Shown in pieces: positions 1 to 5,405 of a stretch of 5,405 nt of DNA (its first letter is position 1; the number at the start of each line of letters is the position of its first letter). The stretch is from JASSUD01 sp031963365 (lineage in GTDB: Bacteria > Pseudomonadota > Gammaproteobacteria > Burkholderiales > Burkholderiaceae). The translations under genes and the position numbers were made by a program. The notes beneath the pieces were generated by a model. It had not been told where the DNA came from. It ran no database searches and saw nothing but the letters and a program-made list of their open reading frames with translations. The DNA is taken from assembly GCA_031963365.1 (NCBI GenBank), contig JASSUF010000158.1, forward strand, positions 1 to 5,405, written 5' to 3'.

Positions 1-499
1 TCCAGACTTCCTTTACGAGGTCTTAACTGCTCAAATTTAAATGAGGCGGCCCTGCTCTATAGCCTTTCGCGCCAGCTACTAACCTCGCGCTCAGCGTACT
101 ACGATGCCCTAAACCTTGCTCAGTGTGGTGACACCGATGTCACAGCGTGGGTGCAGTGGTTTGCGCGCCAATGTACGGCAGCCTGTCATGCCGCTAGCCA
201 CACTATTGACCAGGCAATCGAGAAGAGACGTTTTTGGGAGAAGCACGAAGGCGGCGGACTTCATGAGCGGCAGCGCAAAATGCTGCAGCGCCTGCTCGAT
301 GACGGGGACGGTGGCTTCTTGGGCGGCTTGAACGAAGATGACCGGCGTCTCAAAGGCCACGGCGACCCGCGACCTTTCGGAGATGGTCGCAGGTGGGCAA
401 CTGTGGAGCCACGGCGTCGGCAAAGCGGTGCGCTACTACATCAATGTGCCTGGATGGTCGCATGGCCTTGCGCAGCCGAAAGTTGCCATCTATGATTGA
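1..499 (+). pseudogene. Fic-family protein, 3' fragment, frameshifted
   Basis: Frame 1 is open from the left edge and reads as the C-terminal part of a Fic (AMP-transferase-fold) protein: YSLSRQLL, SAYYDALN, DVTAWVQWF, TIDQAIEKRRFWEKH, then ERQRKMLQRLLDDGDGGF ending near LGGLN at 320-333. From there the family-like sequence continues in frame 2: TKMTGVSKATATRDLSEMV, HGVGKAVRYY, NVPGW, stopping at TGA 497-499. The end resembles the winged-helix tail found on many proteobacterial Fic proteins. The residues expected between GGLN and TKMTG (about four, usually including a Tyr) are missing, so a small out-of-frame deletion near 331-337 explains the switch. Staying in frame 1 gives an Arg-rich tail ending at 495 that looks non-native. 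The catalytic HPFxDGNGR motif would lie upstream, outside the window, so activity of the N-terminal part cannot be judged. The first 30-40 bases fit the family poorly in frame 1 and may hold a second lesion. Fic assignment is from recalled family sequence; the frame change is visible directly. Confidence 0.8.
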
Positions 500-540
500 A
501 TTCCATCCAATGACCTTCTAACGGCCACAGTCGACGATCT

Positions 541-855
541 TTAATTGATTATCTCAATGCCACCACGATGAGCGACAAAGAACATCGCATCGGTCAGCGC
601 CAGAGCCGCATGCTGCTCACCTTTGCGTAGCAGCAAGCAATCACCAGCATGCAATTCCACTTCGCCGAATTTTATGATTCCTTCGATCATCAAGATTTGT
701 TCCCATCCATTGTGATCGTGCAACGGAAAACGTGCACCGGCCTTGAAGCGCACAAAATAACTTCCATCACCATTTTCATCCCACACATTTGAAACAAGCA
801 TCCCGTCGATACCTGTTCCATTCCATTGCCGCGCAACTTCTCTTTCTAAAATCAT
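541..855 (-). CDS. small single-domain cupin protein
   Basis: This is a 104-residue protein, the size of a minimal one-domain cupin (a small beta-barrel, usually metal-binding). Cupin motif 1, G(x)5HxH(x)3E(x)6G, is matched exactly from Gly40 to Gly59, giving ligands His46, His48 and Glu52. Motif 2 runs from Gly71 with Gly79 and the fourth ligand His82; the usual Pro is Arg77 and the usual Asn is replaced. All four metal ligands are therefore present and the fold should be functional. There is no signal peptide or membrane segment, so it should be cytoplasmic. The start is well supported: GAGGA (complement of 862-866) lies 6 bases before the ATG. It lies downstream of the TetR gene on the same strand, separated by 108 bp that carry a palindrome, so it is probably that regulator's target. 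The substrate cannot be told; small cupins include isomerases, dioxygenases and pure sensors. Confidence 0.88.
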   Translation of the reverse strand: MILEREVARQWNGTGIDGMLVSNVWDENGDGSYFVRFKAGARFPLHDHNGWEQILMIEGIIKFGEVELHAGDCLLLRKGEQHAALALTDAMFFVAHRGGIEIIN

Positions 856-861
856 GATTTT

Positions 862-866
862 TCCTC
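862..866 (-). promoter_or_regulatory. ribosome binding site of the cupin gene
   Basis: The minus strand reads GAGGA followed by a 6-base A-rich spacer and ATG. This is the clearest Shine-Dalgarno site on the minus strand of the window and fixes the cupin start at 855. Confidence 0.7.
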
Positions 867-888
867 AAAGTTATTAAACAACAAAAAG

Positions 889-902
889 CTAACGAACGTT
901 AG
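889..902. promoter_or_regulatory. candidate TetR-type operator (inverted repeat)
   Basis: CTAACG-AA-CGTTAG is a perfect 6-bp inverted repeat with a 2-bp centre, 34-47 bp upstream of the cupin start. TetR-family dimers typically bind short palindromes overlapping the promoter they control, and a TetR gene is adjacent. It lies about 21 bp downstream (in the transcription direction) of a perfect TTGACA, so a bound repressor would cover the -10 region or transcription start. No second copy was seen upstream of the TetR gene, which argues against simple autoregulation through the same site. Binding by this particular regulator is an inference. Confidence 0.5.
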
Positions 903-923
903 GTTGCCTTGAGTTTCAAATCA

Positions 924-929
924 TGTCAA
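924..929 (-). promoter_or_regulatory. candidate -35 element upstream of the cupin gene
   Basis: The minus strand carries a perfect TTGACA here. The hexamer 17 bp downstream (CAACCT, 906-901) is a poor -10. Another possible -10, TTTAAT (878-873), is closer to the consensus but has no good -35. The promoter is therefore plausible but not settled; either arrangement would be overlapped by the 889-902 palindrome. Confidence 0.35.
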
Positions 930-963
930 GTAATCAGTTGCATTTACGACTTTTCGACATTCC

Positions 964-1560
964 TCACTCTGATTGCACTCCGAGTGCGCCAAGCAAGCGC
1001 AAGAGATGTTCTTCAAATATTGCTGGAGGATCAGTTTGCAGCAGTGAGAACGCCATGATGCCTTCTGCCGATCCGAAGATAATCGGTGCGGCAGCGACAC
1101 CGGTAAGCGTCGACACAATGCTCTTATCGGACCGCCCAAGGTCCCATGCGGCGGCCAACCAATCTATGTTCTGCGTGGCAAATAGGCGAATTTCTTGCAT
1201 TACCTCTTCGGGTAGTGAGTTGCGCTCGACCGCCAACATTAGCCCGAGGCAAAGGCGGCGGTCGTCTTTCAATGTATTACTGAACATCTGAACATAGCGG
1301 TGAAGGCGAACATTTCCTGCCGGTGCCTGATCGATTTCTGCCAGCTCTTCTCGTTCCCGCTTGGAATACAAAGCCATCGCTTGGAGGGCGACTGCATTCT
1401 TCGAATCGAAATGGCTGTAAAGACTTGCTACTTGTATGCAGGCGGCCTGCGCGAGTTCTCGCAAGCCCAACGCTGAAAAGCCACGTGTCTGCATCATGTC
1501 TACCGCTAAGCTGGTCAATGCTTCCTTGCGAGAGCCAACCGTTTTATCTGTTTTTTTCAT
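964..1560 (-). CDS. TetR/AcrR-family transcriptional regulator
   Basis: This 198-residue protein (start at 1560) has the usual TetR length and layout. The N-terminal three-helix DNA-binding domain spans about residues 10-55. Its helix-turn-helix runs from LRELAQAA (33-40) to the recognition helix ending in the hallmark SLYSHFDSKN (46-55). The rest is an all-helical ligand-binding and dimerisation domain with no recognisable specificity, so the inducer is unknown. The frame is open to another ATG at 1593, but that one has no Shine-Dalgarno sequence. The ATG at 1560 is preceded by an A/G-rich AGAAAG stretch and is followed by the Lys-rich start typical of the family, so I prefer it. It is transcribed toward the cupin gene and diverges from the toxin-antitoxin operon. 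It most likely represses the cupin gene through the 889-902 palindrome. A TTGACG at 1606-1601 (minus) is a possible -35 for it, with only a weak -10. Confidence 0.88.
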   Translation of the reverse strand: MKKTDKTVGSRKEALTSLAVDMMQTRGFSALGLRELAQAACIQVASLYSHFDSKNAVALQAMALYSKREREELAEIDQAPAGNVRLHRYVQMFSNTLKDDRRLCLGLMLAVERNSLPEEVMQEIRLFATQNIDWLAAAWDLGRSDKSIVSTLTGVAAAPIIFGSAEGIMAFSLLQTDPPAIFEEHLLRLLGALGVQSE

Positions 1561-1688
1561 TCTAATTTTCTTTCTGTAGCAAATCGCCTGCATGTGCTTG
1601 CGTCAAAAATAGACTCACACTTGTGTTGTGGAGAAGCAACTGGATATCTCTATCTAACAGTAGCAACTTTTCCTTTTTGATGCAATAA

Positions 1689-1714
1689 TGCCTATAGGCA
1701 AATGACTATAGGCT
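1689..1714 (+). promoter_or_regulatory. tandem palindromic operator of the toxin-antitoxin operon
   Basis: TGCCTATAGGCA (1689-1700) is a perfect 12-bp palindrome. A second 12-mer, TGACTATAGGCT (1703-1714), matches it at 10 of 12 positions, with centres 14 bp apart. The pair ends 4 bp before the antitoxin ATG. Phd/YefM antitoxins bind palindromes in their own promoters and repress with the toxin as co-repressor, so paired sites in exactly this place fit autoregulation. The second site also contains TATAGG and the only AGG near the start, so binding would block transcription start or ribosome access. The pattern is directly visible; the role is inferred. Confidence 0.55.
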
Positions 1715-1718
1715 AAAC

Positions 1719-1955
1719 ATGAAAATCAACCACGTCTCAAAATCAGAATTCAAAGCGAAGGCTCTTGAATTTTTCCGGCAAATTGAAGCATCCGGCGAAA
1801 GTTTAATTGTGACCGATCATGGCAAACCAGCTCTTGAAGTGCGTCCGTATCATGAAATCAAGCGCAATCCGCTCCATGCTTTGCGTGGCTCAGTCATGTA
1901 TTACGAGAACCTCACTGAACCTATTTCGGTAGGTGATTGGGAGGCCTTGCAATGA
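1719..1955 (+). CDS. Phd/YefM-family type II antitoxin
   Basis: This 78-residue protein has the Phd/YefM layout. The N-terminal DNA-binding and dimerisation part includes VSKSEFKAKALEFFRQIE (residues 6-23), then ESLIVTDHGKPALEVRPY (27-44), the family's conserved stretch with the GKP turn. The variable C-terminal tail ends GSVMYYENLTEPISVGDWEALQ; the acidic/aromatic DWEAL ending is common in antitoxins paired with PIN toxins and is expected to wrap around and block the toxin active site. It is the first gene of a two-gene operon, and its stop overlaps the toxin start by ATGA. No strong Shine-Dalgarno sequence precedes its ATG (only AGG at 1710-1712). It could alternatively be a leaderless message if the TATAGG at 1707-1712 acts as the -10. 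Its own tandem operator is just upstream. Confidence 0.9.
   Translation: MKINHVSKSEFKAKALEFFRQIEASGESLIVTDHGKPALEVRPYHEIKRNPLHALRGSVMYYENLTEPISVGDWEALQ
1939..1944 (+). promoter_or_regulatory. strong ribosome binding site of the toxin gene, inside the antitoxin gene
   Basis: GGGAGG lies 7 bases before the ATG at 1952. This decides the toxin start: the TTG at 1937, which would add five residues, overlaps the site itself and has none of its own. The site is in the last codons of the antitoxin, so toxin translation is probably coupled to antitoxin translation. Confidence 0.7.
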
Positions 1956-2347
1956 TCGTTCTCGACACACATACATTGGTCTGGTGGGTAGCTGATGATC
2001 CTATGTTAAGCAAGGCTGCTAAGGCTGCCATTGAAAAGGAACAGCCAGACGGTAACATTATTGTATCCAGTATATCGGCGTGGGAAATTTCCATGCTGGT
2101 TGCTCGAGGACGTTTGGTATTATCAATGGATGTAGATAGCTGGCTCTCGACTGTCGCTCAGGTTGATGCAGTACGCTTTTTGCCCCTAGAGGTAGATGTC
2201 GCCACTAAATCTGTTGTTTTGCCCGGAGAATTCCACAATGATCCAGCTGACCGCATGATTGTGGCGACAGCACGTAAACTTGCCGTACCACTAGTGACAA
2301 AAGACGAAAAGATACGTGCTTATCCACACGTAAAAACTATTTGGTGA
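1952..2347 (+). CDS. PIN-domain toxin (VapC-type ribonuclease)
   Basis: This 131-residue protein has a complete PIN domain, the fold of VapC-type toxins. Such toxins are Mg2+/Mn2+-dependent endoribonucleases that cut RNA, often tRNA or rRNA, to stop translation. The acidic active-site residues are all visible: Asp5 in MIVLDTHTLVWW, Glu45 in SAWEIS, Asp97 and Asp100 in NDPADRMIVATA, and Asp118 in LVTKDEKI. The LDTHxLxWW opening and the DPADR motif place it in the subgroup usually paired with Phd-type antitoxins. Length is normal for the family, with no stop or frameshift, so it should be active. The ATG overlaps the antitoxin stop as ATGA and has the strong GGGAGG site before it. Its RNA target cannot be deduced. 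The operon ends here, since the next gene is convergent and 49 bp away. Confidence 0.93.
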   Translation: MIVLDTHTLVWWVADDPMLSKAAKAAIEKEQPDGNIIVSSISAWEISMLVARGRLVLSMDVDSWLSTVAQVDAVRFLPLEVDVATKSVVLPGEFHNDPADRMIVATARKLAVPLVTKDEKIRAYPHVKTIW

Positions 2348-2396
2348 ATTTTAGATTCTAATTTTGTCTCCTAAAATAGCTATAAAGTGACCATAA

Positions 2397-3026
2397 TTAA
2401 AACGATGAATTAGGCTCTTTTAAGAACGCTTCTTCTTCTGGGCTTGATTTTCGTCCGAGAATTTTATTGCGGTGTGGATAACGGCCGAATTGTTTGATAA
2501 TAACTTCATGCTTGGCTGCCCATTCCAATGGCGCTGTTAATCCCGTTTCTTGTTTTAATGCCTCGCATAAACGCATGGATTCTTGCTGACTTTCCAGCGT
2601 TTCGTCATGTTCAAATGGTAAATAGATAAACATGCGGTGGTAAGGTGTAGGCATAGAGTGATCCTCTCCTTTACTGACCAATGCGCGCGCAATAGACAGT
2701 GCATGGGCATCAGCTGCAAATGCATCGGGCTTGCCGCGATACAAATTACGAGAAAACTGATCTAGCACAATAATCAGCGCACAAGCACCGAGTGGCGTTG
2801 CAGCCCACGTATCACATTTGCCTGCTACCGCTTCTGTATGCAGCGATAAAAAGCGAGATCGAATCGCCTCATCCACTGCATCAGATTGCTCAAACCACAT
2901 CATCCATGCATTGCTATATTCTGATGAAGTGGGCGAACCAAACCAGAAATCTAATACTTCATGCGCGCGCGGGTCGAGGGTGGTATGGGGTGCGTCTGTA
3001 AAAGCGTTTTGTGTCTCGGTATTCAT
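2397..3026 (-). CDS. DUF924 family protein
   Basis: This 209-residue protein is full length for the DUF924 family, soluble, predicted all-helical (TPR-like) and of unknown biochemical role. Family landmarks are present in order: EVLDFWFG (23-30), WMMWFEQSDAVDEAI (41-55), the highly conserved LDQFSRNLYRG (88-98), HRMFIYLPFEHDE (130-142) and FGRYPHRNKILGR (180-192). There is no signal peptide, so it is probably cytoplasmic. It stands alone on the minus strand: the toxin converges on its 3' end and a gene remnant lies upstream on the same strand. The ATG at 3026 has only a weak purine-rich stretch before it, but no downstream ATG would keep the FWFG motif. A -35-like TTGGAC lies about 50 bp upstream without a good -10. 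Nothing in the context indicates a pathway. Confidence 0.9.
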   Translation of the reverse strand: MNTETQNAFTDAPHTTLDPRAHEVLDFWFGSPTSSEYSNAWMMWFEQSDAVDEAIRSRFLSLHTEAVAGKCDTWAATPLGACALIIVLDQFSRNLYRGKPDAFAADAHALSIARALVSKGEDHSMPTPYHRMFIYLPFEHDETLESQQESMRLCEALKQETGLTAPLEWAAKHEVIIKQFGRYPHRNKILGRKSSPEEEAFLKEPNSSF

Positions 3027-3099
3027 AGATCTGCCGTATTTAAAAAATGAGCGTAATAAACGATGTTATTGTCCAAGTATGCGGACGTATAGCTTGTAA

Positions 3100-3258
3100 C
3101 TACCCCTCCGGCCAACGACCATGCAGGGCAAGCAGCTTACGACATCCATCATCTGCCTGCAGCACACTATCTACATCTGGCACACGTGCTTTCTGGGCCA
3201 AATAGCCGATAGGTTTGGATTGCGTAAAATATTCTTTTCCATAAAAACCATAATTTTC
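3100..3258 (-). pseudogene. probable 3' remnant of an unidentified gene
   Basis: The minus strand is open from 3258 (just after a TAA) to a TAG at 3102-3100, 52 codons. From about 3225 it reads like a genuine protein C-terminus: SKPIGYLAQKARVPDVDSVL, then QADDGCRKLLALHGRWPEG and stop. Codon use is balanced, unlike the Cys/His/Ile-rich reading of the opposite strand. There is no ATG, only internal GTG codons, and the upstream part is AT-rich without coding character. I therefore read it as the tail of a gene whose 5' part was lost. I do not recognise the family. It ends 73 bp before the DUF924 start on the same strand, so the two may once have formed one transcription unit. A short intact gene with an unusual start, or a chance open frame, remains possible. 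Confidence 0.35.
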
Positions 3259-3282
3259 TTATTAATACAGCGTATTGTCGTA

Positions 3283-3312
3283 TTGACAGAGTATGCTGGC
3301 GCATAAGATAAA
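3283..3312 (+). promoter_or_regulatory. candidate promoter of the ABC exporter gene
   Basis: A perfect TTGACA at 3283-3288 is followed by GCATAAGATAAAG. TAAGAT (3304-3309, 15-bp spacing) and GATAAA (3307-3312, 18-bp spacing) each match four of six -10 positions. Transcription would start near 3317-3319, leaving a leader of about 70 nt. Inside the 360-bp gap this is the best plus-strand promoter I can see. Confidence 0.4.
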
Positions 3313-3361
3313 GGCAGGGTGGCCGTCTTTTGCACGTGTTATCCCTTAGAGCGTGCCTTTA
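3309..3361 (+). repeat. leader inverted repeat upstream of the ABC exporter
   Basis: TAAAGGCA (3309-3316) is exactly complementary to TGCCTTTA (3354-3361), an 8-bp stem closing a 37-nt loop. The loop also contains the 6-bp palindrome CACGTG (3333-3338). It lies between the candidate promoter and the gene, ending 25 nt before the ATG. No T-run follows, so it is not a standard terminator. It may be a protein-binding or RNA structural element, or chance. If transcription starts near 3318, the left arm would not be in the message, which favours a DNA-level role. Confidence 0.3.
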
Positions 3362-3386
3362 ATTTGTAACTAACCTTCCAATTCTT

Positions 3387-5285
3387 ATGCCTTTTTTTCA
3401 GCGCAAGTCCCCTCCTTCTGCTCTTACCCTCTCCTCCTTTCTCTGGCCATTCATACGCACCTATGGATGGACTTTTCTCGCAACCTTGCTATTAGCCATA
3501 GCTGTGATGCTGATTGAAACATCGGTATGGCCTTCGCTGCTACGCAAACTGGTCGATGCTATGGTGCAAGCACAGCCTGGATCGCCTCAAACGTCGTTTA
3601 TGTCTACTTTAAAGACAGGACCCTTATATATTTTTATGGGAATGGCGGGAACGTGGGTGTGTATGGAGCTCATTTACCGTCTATACGGTTTTAGCGACTC
3701 CTGGCTCTTTCCGCGTTTTGAAGCGGCTATACGTAAAGCAATGTTGCGCCGCCTGATGGAGCATTCTCACTCTTTTTTTGCAAACCACCCTGCCGGTAGC
3801 TTAGCTAATAAAGTCAATGACATGAGCCGGAGCCCAACACGCATTTTTACGATGGTGATAGGCCTATTGATTCCTGTACTGGTTTCTATTGTGGTGATCT
3901 CGGTTATTTTTGCCAATTTACATATTGTTTTTGCTGGAATTTTTCTGGGCTGGGCAATAATACATATCGGCATAGGCTTATATTTCGCCCCACGCTGTAA
4001 TGCACGTTCTGCCGCACACGCAGCTAGCCGCAGTGCTTTGCAGGGCCGTATAGTCGATATTTTCTCGAATATGGTGGCGGTGCGTATTTTTGCGCGTCAA
4101 GCATTTGAATATAAAGAATTTTTGCCCCGCCAGAACCAAGAGCAACAACAACAAACCCAGTCTTTGTTCTATATTGAAAAAATGAAAATCGCCTTGGGCG
4201 TTGCATCTATGCTGTGTATTGGTGTGGGCGAAATGGGCGGTGCACTGTATGCGTGGAGCCTGGGCATTATCTCGCTAGGCGAAGCGGTTTTAATTCTGAA
4301 TGCAAGCTGGGGCATTACCGGTATGCTGTGGATATTAAGCAGCCAATTGCCCGAGCTTTTTAAAGAAATGGGGGTGTGTAATCAAGCACTGTCATTACTG
4401 CGCATTACCCCTGAGATCCAAGATATTCCGCACGCAAAAACCCTTGAAGTTACGCGCGGAGAAATTGTATTTGATCAAGTCGTATTTGATTACCGCCATT
4501 CCACTCAATCCTCGATAGCCTCCCCTATTTCTTCTAAAACAAAGGCAGAAGTAAAAGCAGGCTCGCCACTTTTCTATGCTCCTATTGAAGGTACACATAA
4601 AAAAATACCTCCCCAATCTGTATGCTTAAAAGCAGGTGAAAAAGTAGGGTTAGTAGGTGAATCAGGCGGGGGTAAAACTACTTTTGTCCATTTAATTTTG
4701 CGATATTACGATCTGCAAGCAGGGCGTATTTTGATCGATGGGCAGGATATACACCAAGTCACCCAGGCCTCTTTGCGGGAAAACGTTAGCTTCATCCCCC
4801 AAGACCCTCTCCTCTTCCATAGAAGCGTGCTAGAAAACATTCGCTACGGCTCACCCCAAGCAAGCGATGAAGAAGTGCATGAAGCCGCGCGTTTGGCACG
4901 GTGTGATGGATTTATTAAACACCTCTCGGAGGGCTACTACACCCAAGTAGGAGAGCGTGGCGTAAAACTCTCTGGGGGCCAACGCCAGCGTATTGCTATT
5001 GCACGGGCTTTTCTTAAAAATGCGCCCATCTTAATTTTAGATGAAGCCACCTCGGCCCTAGACTCCCTCACCGAGACAGAAATCCAAGAAAGCCTCTACA
5101 GCCTAACCAGACAAAAACAACATTGCACCACTTTAGTCATTGCCCACCGCCTATCTACGCTACTCGATATGGATCGCATTCTCGTATTTCACCAAGGTGA
5201 AATAGTCGAAGACGGATCCCACGAAGCGCTAATAGCAAAAGGCGGCCGATACGCCAAACTATGGGAAATGCAAAGCGGATCATAA
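3387..5285 (+). CDS. ABC exporter, fused permease and ATPase (half-transporter)
   Basis: This 632-residue inner-membrane half-transporter is expected to work as a dimer, using ATP to export a substrate that cannot be named from sequence. The membrane domain has about six helices: near 28-46, 79-100, 153-177, 180-200, then a pair around 268-320. The cytoplasmic ATPase follows from about residue 355. Key elements are present: A-loop Tyr369, Walker A GESGGGKT (424-431), Q-loop Gln472 in FIPQDPLLF, signature LSGGQRQR (528-535), Walker B ILILDEA (548-554, catalytic Glu553), D-loop SALD (556-559) and H-loop His587 in IAHRLST. It should therefore be active. Between Tyr369 and Walker A there are about 28 residues more than usual, a Ser/Lys-rich insertion around 373-400. 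The start is the first in-frame ATG, but no Shine-Dalgarno sequence precedes it. It appears to be a single-gene unit. Lipid, peptide or drug export are all possible. Confidence 0.93.
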   Translation: MPFFQRKSPPSALTLSSFLWPFIRTYGWTFLATLLLAIAVMLIETSVWPSLLRKLVDAMVQAQPGSPQTSFMSTLKTGPLYIFMGMAGTWVCMELIYRLYGFSDSWLFPRFEAAIRKAMLRRLMEHSHSFFANHPAGSLANKVNDMSRSPTRIFTMVIGLLIPVLVSIVVISVIFANLHIVFAGIFLGWAIIHIGIGLYFAPRCNARSAAHAASRSALQGRIVDIFSNMVAVRIFARQAFEYKEFLPRQNQEQQQQTQSLFYIEKMKIALGVASMLCIGVGEMGGALYAWSLGIISLGEAVLILNASWGITGMLWILSSQLPELFKEMGVCNQALSLLRITPEIQDIPHAKTLEVTRGEIVFDQVVFDYRHSTQSSIASPISSKTKAEVKAGSPLFYAPIEGTHKKIPPQSVCLKAGEKVGLVGESGGGKTTFVHLILRYYDLQAGRILIDGQDIHQVTQASLRENVSFIPQDPLLFHRSVLENIRYGSPQASDEEVHEAARLARCDGFIKHLSEGYYTQVGERGVKLSGGQRQRIAIARAFLKNAPILILDEATSALDSLTETEIQESLYSLTRQKQHCTTLVIAHRLSTLLDMDRILVFHQGEIVEDGSHEALIAKGGRYAKLWEMQSGS

Positions 5286-5339
5286 TGGCCACAGTCCTTT
5301 TGAAACCTGGATATACAGGATTACAAGTTTATGGTGTGC

Positions 5340-5405
5340 ATGTTGGGGGTTCGTGCCCAACCTACAATGAACGGTAGGTTGGTGGTGACGAAGGAACCCC
5401 AACAT
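5340..5405. repeat. long imperfect palindrome, probable dispersed intergenic repeat
   Basis: Three nested complementary segments form one hairpin. ATGTTGGGG (5340-5348) pairs with CCCCAACAT (5397-5405), TTCGT (5350-5354) pairs with ACGAA (5388-5392), and CCAACCTAC (5357-5365) pairs with GTAGGTTGG (5374-5382) around an 8-nt loop. That gives 23 paired positions in 66 bp. The GTTGGGG/CCAACCTAC wording resembles REP-like intergenic repeats I recall from proteobacterial genomes. It reaches the window edge and may continue. It lies 55 bp after the ABC gene stop and could end that transcript, though no T-run is visible. Confidence 0.7.

Noticed and set aside
109..423. Minus-strand open frame opposite the Fic fragment
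   Set aside because: It is an antisense shadow of a GC-rich coding stretch, with no family features, and it conflicts with clear Fic homology on the plus strand.
923..1291. Plus-strand 122-codon open frame opposite the TetR gene
   Set aside because: It lies antisense to a clear TetR gene, is Ser/Arg-rich and has no recognisable domain.
1635..1668. AGCAACT direct repeat (1635-1641 and 1662-1668) between the TetR and antitoxin genes
   Set aside because: It is only 7 bp, is not palindromic and has no consistent position relative to either promoter.
1937..1951. TTG start adding five residues to the toxin
   Set aside because: It overlaps the strong GGGAGG site that serves the ATG at 1952, and PIN toxins of this group begin at MIVLDTH.
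2348..2377. ATTTTAG / CTAAAAT inverted repeat between the convergent toxin and DUF924 genes, as a two-way terminator
   Set aside because: The stem is 7 bp and nearly all A/T, the loop is 16 nt and no T-run follows on either strand.
3121..3306. Plus-strand 61-codon open frame containing GQIADRFGLRK, which resembles the motif A loop of MFS transporters
   Set aside because: The rest does not look like a transporter, it is far too short, its first half has antisense-like composition, and the opposite strand reads better as protein over 3100-3225. The resemblance is probably chance.
523..5296. The 10-mer GGCCACAGTC occurring after the Fic fragment (523-532) and after the ABC gene (5287-5296), as element ends or attachment sites
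   Set aside because: Several 10-bp matches are expected by chance in a window this size, the flanks differ, and there is no integrase or transposase between them.

Overview
The window looks like an accessory or boundary stretch of a proteobacterial chromosome. The Fic-type remnant, TetR regulator, Phd/VapC pair, DUF924 protein and ABC exporter are all of kinds common in Beta-, Gamma- and Alphaproteobacteria, but nothing here fixes the class. There are no rRNA or tRNA genes, no CRISPR array, no transposase and no phage genes. I did not find a convincing new multi-gene system. The interest lies in small regulatory and decay features.

Layout. (1) 1-499, plus strand: the 3' end of a Fic-family gene, broken by at least one frameshift and visibly GC-richer than the rest. 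(2) 541-1560, minus strand: a TetR-family regulator followed downstream by a small single-domain cupin. A 14-bp inverted repeat in the gap before the cupin is a candidate operator. (3) 1689-2347, plus strand: a Phd/YefM antitoxin and PIN-domain (VapC-type) toxin operon. The two genes overlap by ATGA, and a tandem pair of near-identical palindromes lies just before the antitoxin start. (4) 2397-3026, minus strand: a DUF924 protein, convergent with the toxin. (5) 3027-3386: a 360-bp stretch without an intact gene. It holds a probable minus-strand gene remnant, a TTGACA promoter candidate and a leader inverted repeat. (6) 3387-5285, plus strand: a full-length ABC half-exporter (permease plus ATPase) with an unusual insertion before the Walker A motif. 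(7) 5340-5405: a long imperfect palindrome running up to the window edge, probably one copy of a dispersed intergenic repeat.

How the genes relate. The toxin and antitoxin clearly form one unit. The TetR regulator and cupin probably form a regulator-target pair. The DUF924 gene and the exporter look like independent single-gene units. The dead fic gene, the toxin-antitoxin module, the gene remnant and the terminal repeat together suggest a region that has gained and lost genes.
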